From the NCBI GenBank assembly GCA_028279865.1, contig JANQMV010000039.1, forward strand, positions 1-36,855: 36,855 nt of DNA. The letters run 5' to 3'. This stretch comes from Candidatus Altimarinota bacterium (GTDB taxonomy: Bacteria; Patescibacteriota; Gracilibacteria; JANQMV01). The notes under the pieces are model-generated. The model ran no database searches. It worked only from the letters and a program-made list of their open reading frames with translations, and was not told the DNA's origin. Made by a program: the position numbers and the translations under genes. Shown piece by piece: positions 1 to 7,930 of the stretch. Numbering within the stretch: position 1 is the stretch's first letter; every line of letters starts with the position of its first letter.

Positions 1-1
1 A

Positions 2-64
2 CCAATGACGGTTGCTTCCTTAATTGCCAATGTGGTGAGGGCGGCGGAAAGGCAGAAAAACTAA
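2..64 (+). CDS. C-terminal end of an unidentified gene (partial)
   Basis: An open frame enters from the left edge and ends in TAA; the last residues read ...ASLIANVVRAAERQKN. No TGA or other stop interrupts it. It lies upstream of purF on the same strand, so a purine or other biosynthetic gene is possible, but 20 residues are not enough for me to name a family. The only support is the open frame and the plausible helical, basic C-terminus. Confidence 0.4.
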   Translation, partial: PMTVASLIANVVRAAERQKN

Positions 65-219
65 TTTTTTCCTCCCCTTTGAGGAAAGGTAGGCATTATT
101 AAGATGAAACAAAACATTATGTCTACTTAAGCACTTTAACCCTCTCGGTTTCCCCTAAAAGGAGAGAAGTAGCTAGATCTAACTAAGCTTTAAACTCTAT
201 TTTCTAACCAATCTAAGTC
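65..219. repeat. Intergenic region with two GC-rich palindromic repeats
   Basis: This 155-base gap before purF holds two copies of the window's GC-rich palindromic family. The first is TTTCCTC-CCCTTT-GAGGAAA at 68-87. The second is around 139-170, with CTCTC at 142-146 and GAGAG at 162-166 around a TTTCCCCTAAAAGG core. Related copies sit at 4917-4951, 4999-5041, 5907-5940, 22034-22060 and inside leuC. The role is unknown; they could act as transcript-end hairpins or be REP-like mobile repeats. Confidence 0.6.
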
Positions 220-1704
220 ATGTGTGGATTAATTGCTGTTTATGAGCAAGAAAATGTTATTCAAGATATTTATGATGGATTAACAGTCCTTCAACACAGA
301 GGGCAAGATGCGGCTGGTATCTCGACTTATGATGGAAAACAGTTTCATATTAAAAAAGGAAACGGTTTGGTCAGAGATGTTTTCAGGACAAAGAATATTC
401 TCCGTTTAAAGGGGAATTATGGGATTGGACATGTGCGTTATCCTACGGCGGGGTCAAATAGCTCAGATGAATCTCAACCATTTTATGTAAATTCTCCTTA
501 TGGAATTGCTTTAGCACACAATGGTAATTTGACAAATGTGGAAATTTTAGCGAAAAACCTTTTTGAGAGAGACTTGAGGCACTTGAATACAACCTCTGAT
601 TCGGAGGTTTTGTTAAATGTTCTTGCCGATGAGCTAAGGAAAGAAAAAGCTCTTGAACTCAAGCCAAGCCAAGCTTTTAAATCAGTTGAAAGATTAATGA
701 AGAGGGCAAAGGGAAGTTTTGCGGTAGTTTCTTTGATTGCTGACCAAGGAATCTTGGCTTTTAGAGATCGTTTTGGAATTAAACCTTTGATAGTAGGTAA
801 AAGAAGCGGAAAATTTAAGAATGAATATATTATAGCCTCGGAAGATGTGGCGATTAAAACGCTCGGTTTTAAAGTTGTGCGCGATGTTGCTCCCGGTGAG
901 GCGGTTTTTATTGACAATAAGGGAGAAATTCATTGGCAAATTTGTTCGAAAAAAACACAACTTTCTCCTTGTATTTTTGAATATGTCTACTTCGCTCGTC
1001 CGGATAGTTTTATGGATAATGTGAGTGTTTACAAAACACGCTTGAGAATGGGGGAAAAATTAGCTGAAAAAATAAAAAAAGTTGATTTAAAAATAGATAC
1101 TGTTATTCCCGTACCGGAAAGTTCCCGTCCATCAGCTATGCAACTTGCGAAAGCGATTAATGTTAAATACAGGGAAGGATTCGTGAAGAACCGTTACATA
1201 GGTAGAACTTTTATTATGCCGGGGCAAAAAATTCGTAAAAAATCTGTTCGTTACAAACTCTCTCCGGTAAATCTTGAATTTAAAAATAGAAACGTTTTGC
1301 TTGTGGATGATTCAATCGTGAGAGGAAATACCAGTCAACAAATTGTAGACATGGCTCGTGAGGCTGGTGCAAAAAAAGTTTATTTTGCAAGTGCGGCACC
1401 TCCTCTACGTTTTCCTTGTTTGTACGGTGTTGATATGCCGAGTAAAAAAGATTTTATTGCCAATAAATTGACTAAAAACGAAATAAAAACATTGATTAAT
1501 GCTGACGAACTTTTTTACCAGACGATTGATGATTTAATTGAAGCGGCAAAGGAAGGCAACCCGAAAATTAAAAAATTCTGCTCGGCATGTTTTGATGGAG
1601 ATTATGTGACGGGTGACGTAACCGATGAAATGCTTGAAAACGCTGAATGTTCTCGAGGATGCATGGTCCTTTCCGAAGAGGATCAGCAGATTACTTTGGT
1701 TTAA
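220..1704 (+). CDS. purF: Amidophosphoribosyltransferase (PurF)
   Basis: Catalyses the first committed step of purine synthesis, PRPP + glutamine to 5-phosphoribosylamine, in the cytoplasm. It starts MCGLIA, so Cys2 becomes the N-terminal nucleophile of the class II (Ntn) glutaminase domain after Met removal; there is no propeptide. HRGQDAAG follows near residue 27. The phosphoribosyltransferase half carries the PRPP loop LLVDDSIVRGNT at about 360-371. Four cysteines, about C251, C400, C454 and C457 (the last two as CSAC), match the 4Fe-4S ligands of the Bacillus-type enzyme. Length of 494 aa is normal. It contains no TGA despite many glycines. No Shine-Dalgarno is visible. purF is followed 61 bases later by a pyrophosphatase, whose PPi substrate this reaction releases. 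A de novo purine gene is notable for a CPR-like genome. Confidence 0.96.
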   Translation: MCGLIAVYEQENVIQDIYDGLTVLQHRGQDAAGISTYDGKQFHIKKGNGLVRDVFRTKNILRLKGNYGIGHVRYPTAGSNSSDESQPFYVNSPYGIALAHNGNLTNVEILAKNLFERDLRHLNTTSDSEVLLNVLADELRKEKALELKPSQAFKSVERLMKRAKGSFAVVSLIADQGILAFRDRFGIKPLIVGKRSGKFKNEYIIASEDVAIKTLGFKVVRDVAPGEAVFIDNKGEIHWQICSKKTQLSPCIFEYVYFARPDSFMDNVSVYKTRLRMGEKLAEKIKKVDLKIDTVIPVPESSRPSAMQLAKAINVKYREGFVKNRYIGRTFIMPGQKIRKKSVRYKLSPVNLEFKNRNVLLVDDSIVRGNTSQQIVDMAREAGAKKVYFASAAPPLRFPCLYGVDMPSKKDFIANKLTKNEIKTLINADELFYQTIDDLIEAAKEGNPKIKKFCSACFDGDYVTGDVTDEMLENAECSRGCMVLSEEDQQITLV

Positions 1705-1765
1705 ATCACAAGCTTTTGTTTTTTACACATACAACAAAAATTATTTTTTAATTTACTAGAAACGA

Positions 1766-2671
1766 ATGTTATACATTGGACACAAAAACCCAGATACAGA
1801 CAGTATCTGTGCTGCTCTTGCCGCAGCTGAACTTTTTGGTGGAGAAGCGGGAATGACATCCTCAGAACTTCCTCCGGAGAGTGCTTTTGTTTTAGATAAG
1901 TTTGGCTTTGAATCTCCCGCTTATGTTGATAACTTAAAAGACAAGGAAGTTATTTTAGTTGATTTTAATCAAAAATCTCAGGGACAAGAGGGACTTGAAG
2001 AAGCAAGCATTCAAGGTATTATTGACCATCATGCAATGGGAGAGGATATTGCTTTTAATTCTCAGCCAATTTTTGTGCGCATTGAACCAATTGGTTCAAC
2101 CTGTAGTATCATTGCAAAGATGGCCGGAGAAACAGAAGTTGAGATTACACCTAAGCTAGCTGGAATTCTCTTGGCTGGGATTGTCTCAGATACTTTGGCT
2201 TTGCGTAGCCCGACTACTACTGAAGATGATCGTGAAATAGTAGAGTACTTACAAAAAGTTGCAGGTGTAGAAGATATAACAGACTTACTTAAGGATATGC
2301 TTAAAGCAAAATCAGATTTAAGTAAAAAAAATGCCATTGAAATTTTGCAACTTGATTATAAGATTTTTGATTATACTAAAAAGGTTGGTATTGGAGTTGC
2401 AGAAACAGTCTCACCGGAAGATTTAATTGCGCGTAAAGAGGAATTGCTTGAAGGGATGCAAAAAATTAAAGAGAAAGATGGATTGGACTATATTTATTTT
2501 GCAGTTGTTGATGTTTTAAATGAACAATCTGATTTATTAATTTTAGGTGATGATGAGCTTGTTTTAGCTAAAAAGGCTTTTGAGGCAGATGCTGAAGAGA
2601 ATATTATGAATATTGGGAGTCGTATTTCACGTAAAAAACAAATTGCTCCCGGTATTCAAGAGGCTTTGTAG
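1766..2671 (+). CDS. ppaC: Manganese-dependent inorganic pyrophosphatase (family II, DHH)
   Basis: Hydrolyses pyrophosphate to phosphate in the cytoplasm, pulling biosynthetic reactions forward. The N-terminal metal-binding motif GHKNPDTDSIC is at residues 5-15. The DHH motif (IIDHHAMG) is centred on D87-H88-H89. The C-terminal substrate-binding motif SRKKQ is near residue 290. This order of DHH then DHHA2 domains is diagnostic of family II PPases (PpaC), and 301 aa is close to the family norm of about 310. It probably shares a transcript with purF (61-base gap) and mraY (74-base gap). It ends in TAG and has no in-frame TGA. Confidence 0.95.
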   Translation: MLYIGHKNPDTDSICAALAAAELFGGEAGMTSSELPPESAFVLDKFGFESPAYVDNLKDKEVILVDFNQKSQGQEGLEEASIQGIIDHHAMGEDIAFNSQPIFVRIEPIGSTCSIIAKMAGETEVEITPKLAGILLAGIVSDTLALRSPTTTEDDREIVEYLQKVAGVEDITDLLKDMLKAKSDLSKKNAIEILQLDYKIFDYTKKVGIGVAETVSPEDLIARKEELLEGMQKIKEKDGLDYIYFAVVDVLNEQSDLLILGDDELVLAKKAFEADAEENIMNIGSRISRKKQIAPGIQEAL

Positions 2672-2745
2672 TTTTCTCAAAGATTGAAGAAATAAAATTT
2701 TTTCAAAACCAAGCAACAAATATTTATAATTTTAAGTTTGAAGCC

Positions 2746-3792
2746 ATGACTCATGTTCCCGCACTGATTCAAATGTTTAGCTATTCAATGTTTTCTTTTT
2801 TAATAGCTCTTGTTTTGACTAAACCTTTTGTAAAGCTTCTTTATAAATATAAAATTGGTAAGAAAATCCGCTCAATAGGATCTGATGGTAAGGCTGCAAA
2901 ACTTTTTGAGGCGCTTCATATTAAAAAATCAGGAACACCAACAATGGGGGGGATTTTAATTTGGGGGACAACTTTATTTGTTGTTTTGTTTTCACGTTTG
3001 CTTTCTCTCTTTGGTGTAATTGAAAAGTCCTTGCTTGATCGTGGTGAAGTTTATTTGCCTTTATTTACTTTAGTTTCAATGGGTTTTTTAGGAGCTCTGG
3101 ATGACTATTACAATGTTAGAGAACTTGGTAAAAGTAAAGGTTTGAACATTGGTCCGAAGTTTATTTTACTGACTCTTTTTGGGCTTTTGGGAGCTTTTTG
3201 GTTTTATTATAAATTGGGTTATAGTTCTATTCATGTGCCAAGTGTTGGTGATTTTGATATTGGAATGTGGTATATTCCACTTTTCACTCTTGTAATTGTG
3301 GCGACTGCAAATGCGGTGAATATTACCGATGGTCTGGATGGGCTTGCGGGAGGTCTTTTAATTATTGCTTTTACTGCTTTTACTTTGTTAGCGTATTTAA
3401 AAGGACATACGACACTTGCATTGTTTTGCGGAGTAATTAATGGAGCCTTGCTTGCTTTTCTTTGGTTTAATTTACCGCCTGCTTTGTTCTATATGGGGGA
3501 TACGGGGTCTCTTTCCTTGGGAGCAACCCTTGGGGTAATTGCGATGATGACTGATACTGTTTTCGTTTTGCCTTTGATTGGCTTTATTTTTGTGGCAGAG
3601 ACCATGTCTGTAATTATTCAGCTTACTTCAAAAAAACTTTTTGGTAAAAAAGTTTTTAAAATAGCTCCTGTTCATCATCATTTTGAACATCTTAAGTGGG
3701 GAGAGTCTAAGATTGTGATGCGTTTTTGGATGATTGGGGGAATGTTTACGGTAGTCGGTTTAATTATTGGAATTATTGGAATGGGGGATTAA
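2746..3792 (+). CDS. mraY: Phospho-N-acetylmuramoyl-pentapeptide transferase (MraY)
   Basis: Polytopic inner-membrane enzyme that transfers phospho-MurNAc-pentapeptide from UDP to undecaprenyl phosphate, giving lipid I for peptidoglycan. Visible motifs in order: GTPTMGGI near residue 65; DD at 119-120 (LDDYYNVR); NAVNITDGLDGLAGG at 189-203 with its catalytic Asp; GDTGSLSLGA; and the PVHHHFE triad with H310-H312. About ten hydrophobic segments are visible. Length of 348 aa fits the family. It sits away from any mur cluster in this window, after ppaC on the + strand. No TGA codons occur although the protein is glycine-rich, which is informative for the UGA pattern in this genome. Confidence 0.96.
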   Translation: MTHVPALIQMFSYSMFSFLIALVLTKPFVKLLYKYKIGKKIRSIGSDGKAAKLFEALHIKKSGTPTMGGILIWGTTLFVVLFSRLLSLFGVIEKSLLDRGEVYLPLFTLVSMGFLGALDDYYNVRELGKSKGLNIGPKFILLTLFGLLGAFWFYYKLGYSSIHVPSVGDFDIGMWYIPLFTLVIVATANAVNITDGLDGLAGGLLIIAFTAFTLLAYLKGHTTLALFCGVINGALLAFLWFNLPPALFYMGDTGSLSLGATLGVIAMMTDTVFVLPLIGFIFVAETMSVIIQLTSKKLFGKKVFKIAPVHHHFEHLKWGESKIVMRFWMIGGMFTVVGLIIGIIGMGD

Positions 3793-3810
3793 TATTTTTT
3801 GGAAATAGTT

Positions 3811-4170
3811 TTATACTTTCTCATTCTCTTTTTTTTGTGCAAGAATTTCTTCATGCTGACTAGCTGAAATAAAACTTAGCAGGTGATTCCTATATTTCGC
3901 CATAAACCAGTTTTTAATTTGTTGAAGACGCCTTAAAGAGTTTAGTTTTTGGGAATGAATTTTTACATCTTGTAGAATTATGTGTGCTTCAAGATATAGC
4001 CTTTCATACTCTGGCTTAGCTTCAATCATTTCACTAATTCTTTTGCTTATTTCACTGGTTTGCATCGTATGAAATTTATACATTGAAATTAGCAAAACCC
4101 TTTCAGCTTCTTGAATTTCTTTTGCTGAATGCTTAATATCTAGCTCCTCACTCTGATTATTCCTTTCCAT
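3811..4170 (-). CDS. Hypothetical helical protein, 119 aa
   Basis: I do not recognise a family. The product is almost entirely predicted helix, with charged heptad-like stretches (EIQEAERVLLISMYKF, then ISKRISEMIEAKPEYERL) and a basic middle section (LRRLQQIKNWFMAKYRNH). It has no signal peptide or membrane segment. It lies convergent to mraY with only 18 bases between their ends, and upstream of no clear partner; the PLPBP gene on the same strand ends 60 bases before its start. No Shine-Dalgarno and no TGA. The open frame and normal composition make it a probable real gene, but nothing else supports it. Confidence 0.55.
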   Translation of the reverse strand: MERNNQSEELDIKHSAKEIQEAERVLLISMYKFHTMQTSEISKRISEMIEAKPEYERLYLEAHIILQDVKIHSQKLNSLRRLQQIKNWFMAKYRNHLLSFISASQHEEILAQKKENEKV

Positions 4171-4230
4171 TTGTAGTATTTATGTGCAGAGAATCCTCTC
4201 AAAATCAGTTTATTTTGTCAATTTTTATTA

Positions 4231-4896
4231 CTACCTTTTCCCAAAAATCCCTGTACCTACTCGAATAATTGTACTACCTTCCTCCAAGGCAACTTTATAA
4301 TCATTGCTCATTCCCATAGAAAGATGTCTTAGATCTGTATTTGGTATGTTTAATGTTTGAGCTTGTTTAAATAAATCCTTTAGCAATTTAAAACTCTCAC
4401 GGCAATTTTCAGGATTTGACTCAAATTTGGCAAGAGTCATGAGTCCAATGATTTTTAAACTTTCTAACTGACTGATTTCTTTTAAAGAATTGATCACTTC
4501 ATCCGGAAGAAAACCATTTTTTTGTTCTTCGCCGGAGGTATTTACTTCGAGCATAACTGGCATAGTTTTAGCTATTTTTTTACATTCTTCGTCAATTTTT
4601 TTTGCTAAACGCAAACTATCTACTGATTGAATTACATCAAAAAGCTGAACGGCTTTTTTAACCTTGTTTCTTTGCAAGTGACCGATGAGATGTTTTTCAA
4701 TAGAAGAGGGGAGTGATGGAATTTTTTTTTCAGCTTCTTGTACTCTATTTTCTCCAATCATTGTTGCTCCGGCTTGAATTGATTCTAAAATGCTTTTTAC
4801 GCTTTGTGTCTTGGTAACAACACAAATTTGAGCATTTGAGTTAATGCTTTTTGCCTCTTTGAGTAAGTTGCTGTAGTTTGTTTGGACGTTGGACAT
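4231..4896 (-). CDS. YggS/PROSC-family pyridoxal-phosphate homeostasis protein
   Basis: Cytoplasmic PLP-binding protein of the alanine-racemase-like single-barrel family (YggS, PLPBP), involved in vitamin B6 and amino acid homeostasis; it is not a known catalyst. The PLP lysine lies in CVVTKTQ near residue 29. Other family signatures are GATMIGENRVQEA, HLIGHLQRNKVKKA, the LMT segment after KIIG, LRHLSMGMSNDY and the terminal IRVGTGIFGKR. Length of 221 aa is typical. It ends in TAG. In many bacteria this gene lies near ylm/ftsZ genes, but here it sits between a hypothetical gene and lgt. No TGA codons are present. Confidence 0.93.
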   Translation of the reverse strand: MSNVQTNYSNLLKEAKSINSNAQICVVTKTQSVKSILESIQAGATMIGENRVQEAEKKIPSLPSSIEKHLIGHLQRNKVKKAVQLFDVIQSVDSLRLAKKIDEECKKIAKTMPVMLEVNTSGEEQKNGFLPDEVINSLKEISQLESLKIIGLMTLAKFESNPENCRESFKLLKDLFKQAQTLNIPNTDLRHLSMGMSNDYKVALEEGSTIIRVGTGIFGKR

Positions 4897-4916
4897 GATA
4901 TTTTTTTTATGCCTTA

Positions 4917-5041
4917 TCTCTCTCCAGAAAGGGGAGATTAAGAGGGGTGTATAAATAAGTGTTATTGAACTTAGTTTTTTAAATGGAGCAGCAATCTACA
5001 CCCTATCTAACGTCTCCTTTAAGGGGAAGGAGTAGGAGATT
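4917..5041. repeat. Pair of inverted GC-rich palindromic repeats, one overlapping the lgt 3' end
   Basis: Two related elements lie head to head. One is at about 4917-4951 (TCTCTCC-AGAAA-GGGGAGA then AAGAGGGGTGT). The other is at about 4999-5041 (ACACCCTATCTAACG then CTCCTT-TAAGGGG-AAGGAG at 5014-5032, then TAGGAGAT). On the reverse strand the second reads in the same order as the first, so they are inverted copies about 45 bases apart. The second supplies the last codons (RQSPTPSP) and the TAA stop of lgt. The single-element hairpins could also end the convergent or co-directional transcripts here. Confidence 0.65.
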
Positions 5042-5813
5042 GCCTTTTAGAATTCAAACGCACAACCATAAAAATTCCCAACAAAAACATCGGTATTGAT
5101 AACAGCTGTCCCATTGTGAAATAATTGAGAACAAAGCCAATGTGTAAATCAGGTTGGCGTGTGAATTCTACTAAGAATCGGAAAAGTCCATAAAGCATAA
5201 TTCCTCCCCAGAAATATGAGCCTTTTTTTAGTTTTAAACGCAAGGAAAATAATAAAATAAAAAAAGCTAATAGATTTTTCCCAACAGCATAAAGTTGAGA
5301 AGGATGTCTCTTGCCTTCATGTCCTTCAAATTCCATCCCCCAAGGTATTTCCGTAATTCTACCAACAAGTTCTCCATTGATAAAATTTCCAAATCTTCCT
5401 AATGCTAATGCAATAAAAACAGGAATAATCGCTAGGTCGGCGATTTGATAAAAATTTAATTTTTCTTTTTTACAAAATAAATAACCTGCCAAAATTACTC
5501 CTAGAAAGCCTCCATGAAAAGACATACCCCCTTCCCAAACCGCAATAATTTTCAGAGGATTTTCCAGGTAGTAGCTTAGATTATAAAAAAGGATGTAGCC
5601 AAATCTACCTCCTAAGATTACTCCAAAAATTCCGTAGCTTAGAAGGTCGAGCATTTGCTCATTGTTAATTTTTATACTCTTTTTTTTAAAAACTTTTTGA
5701 GTGAAGAAAAAAACAAAAAGAGCTCCTAGTGCATACATTAAGCCATAGTATTTAAGCTCAAGAGATCCAATGGTTAAAAATGTTCTTTCCAGTGGAGTAA
5801 ATGAGAATTCCAT
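5019..5813 (-). CDS. lgt: Prolipoprotein diacylglyceryl transferase (Lgt)
   Basis: Inner-membrane enzyme that moves diacylglycerol from phosphatidylglycerol to the lipobox cysteine of prolipoproteins. Signatures visible in order: YGLMYALG in the first membrane segment, GGRFGYILFYNL, MSFHGGFLG, the core motif GRFGNFINGELVGR with its conserved Arg and Asn, HPSQLYAVGKNL, and GLFRFLVEFTRQPD. About seven membrane segments; 264 aa is normal. The gene implies that lipoproteins are made, though I see no clear lipobox among the exported proteins here. The last eight residues (RQSPTPSP) and the stop are encoded inside a GC-rich palindromic repeat, which suggests the C-terminus was altered by repeat insertion. 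No TGA codons. Confidence 0.95.
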   Translation of the reverse strand: MEFSFTPLERTFLTIGSLELKYYGLMYALGALFVFFFTQKVFKKKSIKINNEQMLDLLSYGIFGVILGGRFGYILFYNLSYYLENPLKIIAVWEGGMSFHGGFLGVILAGYLFCKKEKLNFYQIADLAIIPVFIALALGRFGNFINGELVGRITEIPWGMEFEGHEGKRHPSQLYAVGKNLLAFFILLFSLRLKLKKGSYFWGGIMLYGLFRFLVEFTRQPDLHIGFVLNYFTMGQLLSIPMFLLGIFMVVRLNSKRQSPTPSP

Positions 5814-5906
5814 AATTATAAATGCAAAATTATACTTATTTCCTCTTGAAAAAGGAACTGAGGGGATTGTTTTGATTTGCTTCTTTTTGTCTTTTCTTTT
5901 AACATT

Positions 5907-5943
5907 TTAACCCTCTGTTTTTCCCTTGTTAAGGGAGACTAAT
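5907..5943. repeat. GC-rich palindromic repeat between lgt and mnmA
   Basis: The sequence reads AACCCTCTGTTTTTCCC then TTGTTAAGGGAGACTA, with a hairpin TCCCTT-GTT-AAGGGA at 5922-5936. It matches the layout of the copy at 139-170 (ACCCTCTCGGTTTCCCC, AAAAGGAGAG). Since mnmA and lgt run on the minus strand, it lies between them and could also end the mnmA transcript. Confidence 0.6.
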
Positions 5944-5974
5944 TCTTAGCGATATATTTTCTAAACACTAAATT

Positions 5975-7111
5975 CTATATAATGATTCCTCCTCCAAGCA
6001 CTTTCTCGCCATTATAATATACCGCAGATTGTCCGGGTGTGATAGCGCGGAGAGGGGATTTTAGACGTAGCAAGTAGTTAGTAGTTGATAGTTGGTAGTT
6101 GGGAACAAGGGTTGCTTTTTCTTTTTTTGCAAGATGACGAATCCTAACATCAATTTCAATATCTTCTTCAGGTAAATTACCTTCAATCCAATGATTTTCT
6201 TTTGTCTGAATTTCTTTTTTCCAGAGAGCTTCGTCAGAATCAAGGATAAGCTGATTTTTTTCTAAATTAAAGCCGATTACATAGATAGGTTTTTCTTGTC
6301 CACCAACCAAAACGCCTTTGCGCTGACCAATTGTGTAGTTAATCAATCCATTGTGTTCTCCCAGTACATTTCCTGCTTGATCAACAATCTCACCGGAAGT
6401 AAAATATTTTTCTGGTAAATATCTTTTTAAAAAATCTACATAGTTTTTATCAGGGTAAAAACAAACTCCCTGGCTTTCTTTTTTGCTTGAGAGTTTTTTC
6501 AAACCAAGTTTTTTGGCAAAGTCTTTTACTTCTGATTTTGTAAAATCTCCCAAAGGTAAAATAATATGAGCTAATGTTTCTTGCTCTAATTGATGTAAAA
6601 AGTATGATTGATCTTTTGCTTTATCAACTCCTTCGTGAAGTTCAAAAGTAGACCTACCAGATCTTTGTAGGATTCTTACGTAATGGCCTGTTGCTATATA
6701 ATCGGCCCCAAGCTCTTGCATTTTCCTTTGTAAGACACCGAACTTAATTTTTTTGTTACAGGTTACACATGGGTTTGGTGTTTGTAAGAGGCTGAATGTC
6801 TGAATAAATTCATCGACAATCTCTTTTTTAAATTCTTTTCGAAAGTTAAGCGTATAAAAAGGAATCTCTAATTTGTGTGCAAAAGCTTTGGCGTTATTTA
6901 AATCTTCCAAGCTGCAGCATTTATTTGTAATCTCAGCCTCATTTTCCGAGGGGATATATTTTGGATCAGTCCAGTATTGCATGTAAATTCCTATACACTC
7001 AAATCCCGCTTTTTTCAGTAAATAAGCGGCAATAGTTGAATCAATTCCTCCAGACATTGCAACTAGAATTTTTGATTTTTTTCTAATGTGTTTAGGAGGA
7101 AGATATTTCAT
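5975..7111 (-). CDS. mnmA: tRNA-specific 2-thiouridylase (MnmA) with an in-frame repeat insertion
   Basis: Adds sulfur at C2 of wobble uridine 34 in tRNA(Lys, Glu, Gln), using ATP and persulfide sulfur. PP-loop SGGIDS at residues 20-25; the catalytic Cys115 in TPNPCVTCNKKIKFG; the second catalytic Cys near 217 in SQGVCFYPDK; the RNA-binding part shows GLINYTIGQRKG and the C-terminus AITPGQSAVYYNGEKVLGGG. 378 aa is slightly long. The extra length includes about 14 residues at roughly 334-348 (NYQLSTTNYLLRLK) between two strands of the C-terminal barrel. They are encoded by TAGTT/AACTA-rich DNA at 6066-6108 like the repeat at 36779-36827. Divergent neighbour is an IscU-like scaffold, consistent with linked sulfur metabolism. 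Ends in TAG. Confidence 0.95.
   Translation of the reverse strand: MKYLPPKHIRKKSKILVAMSGGIDSTIAAYLLKKAGFECIGIYMQYWTDPKYIPSENEAEITNKCCSLEDLNNAKAFAHKLEIPFYTLNFRKEFKKEIVDEFIQTFSLLQTPNPCVTCNKKIKFGVLQRKMQELGADYIATGHYVRILQRSGRSTFELHEGVDKAKDQSYFLHQLEQETLAHIILPLGDFTKSEVKDFAKKLGLKKLSSKKESQGVCFYPDKNYVDFLKRYLPEKYFTSGEIVDQAGNVLGEHNGLINYTIGQRKGVLVGGQEKPIYVIGFNLEKNQLILDSDEALWKKEIQTKENHWIEGNLPEEDIEIDVRIRHLAKKEKATLVPNYQLSTTNYLLRLKSPLRAITPGQSAVYYNGEKVLGGGIII
6066..6111. repeat. AACTA/TAGTT-rich repeat inside mnmA
   Basis: On the + strand this segment is a run of TAGTT-based units (AAGTAGTTAGTAGTTGATAG then TTGGTAGTTGGG). On the mnmA strand it reads as repeated AACTA/CAACTAT units. Such units are foreign to the MnmA barrel and are shared with the perfect palindrome after rplI at 36779-36827. 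It keeps the mnmA frame open. Confidence 0.6.
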
Positions 7112-7213
7112 TTTGCTTTATAAATTTTCTTTAAAAATATACTAAAAACTGTTTGATTTGTCATTTTAACTTTTTTTTAGCATTCTGATTTTCTCTTTTT
7201 AAGTTTTACAATC

Positions 7214-7242
7214 TTGCAACTTATTTGCCCAGTTGCTATATT
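7214..7242 (+). promoter_or_regulatory. Candidate sigma-70-type promoter for the nifU-like gene
   Basis: TTGCAA at 7214-7219 and TATATT at 7237-7242 are separated by exactly 17 bases, 42 bases before the ATG at 7285. It lies in the divergent gap between mnmA and the NifU-like gene (7112-7284). Sequence match only; AT-rich DNA gives chance matches. Confidence 0.5.
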
Positions 7243-7284
7243 ATTTAGGCGAATTAATTCAATTAAAACTAACTTTTTTTAAAT

Positions 7285-7905
7285 ATGCTATACAATCAAA
7301 AAGTCCAAGATTTATTTTTAAAACCACACAATTTGGGAGAAATTAAAGATGCTGATGGAGTAGGGGAGGTTGGTAACGCAAAGTGTGGGGATATAATGAA
7401 AATATGGATCAAAGTTGATTCCCGGAAAAATGTCTTAAAAGAAATTAAATTTAAAACATTTGGTTGCGCAGCAGCGATTGCGACATCCTCGATTATTACG
7501 GATATGGCGATGGGCAAAACCCTTGAAGAAGCTGAACAAATCACCAATCAGGATGTTGCTGAAGAACTTGAAGGATTGCCTCCTGCCAAAATGCATTGTT
7601 CAAATCTGGCTGCAGATGCTTTGAAAAAAGCAATTACAGACTATAAGCAAAAAAAAGGTGGTCTTGATTCTTCTGAAGAGGAAAAAGAGGCTGAGACAGA
7701 AAAAATATCAGGTCATATTAATAAAAAAATGACAATTTCTGAGGTCATTGAAAATCATCCTAAGGTTATTGAAACTCTTTTGCAGTTTGGTTTTCATTGT
7801 GTCGGCTGCCAGATGTCTTCAGTGGAAACACTTGAAGAAGGAGCACAAAAGCATGGTATTGATATAGATGAAATGGTAGATGTTTTGAATGGAGTAATTA
7901 ACTAA
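7285..7905 (+). CDS. IscU/NifU-type iron-sulfur scaffold fused to a DUF1858 domain
   Basis: Residues 1-125 are an IscU-like scaffold on which Fe-S clusters are built. Ligand cysteines appear as GNAKCGD near residue 34, FKTFGCAAAIATSS near 60, and KMHCSNLAADAL near 104. A charged linker (EEEKEAETEK) follows. Residues about 145-206 (ITISEVIE-like KMTISEVIENHPKVIETLLQ, then GFHCVGCQMSSVETLEEGA) match DUF1858, a small domain with a CxxC redox pair usually found alone or next to hybrid cluster proteins. The fusion suggests that the CxxC domain hands electrons or sulfur to the scaffold; this is inference. It diverges from mnmA, which also needs persulfide sulfur. No cysteine desulfurase lies in the window. 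Confidence 0.88.
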   Translation: MLYNQKVQDLFLKPHNLGEIKDADGVGEVGNAKCGDIMKIWIKVDSRKNVLKEIKFKTFGCAAAIATSSIITDMAMGKTLEEAEQITNQDVAEELEGLPPAKMHCSNLAADALKKAITDYKQKKGGLDSSEEEKEAETEKISGHINKKMTISEVIENHPKVIETLLQFGFHCVGCQMSSVETLEEGAQKHGIDIDEMVDVLNGVIN

Positions 7906-7930
7906 ATTATAATTTTTAAACATAATCAAA

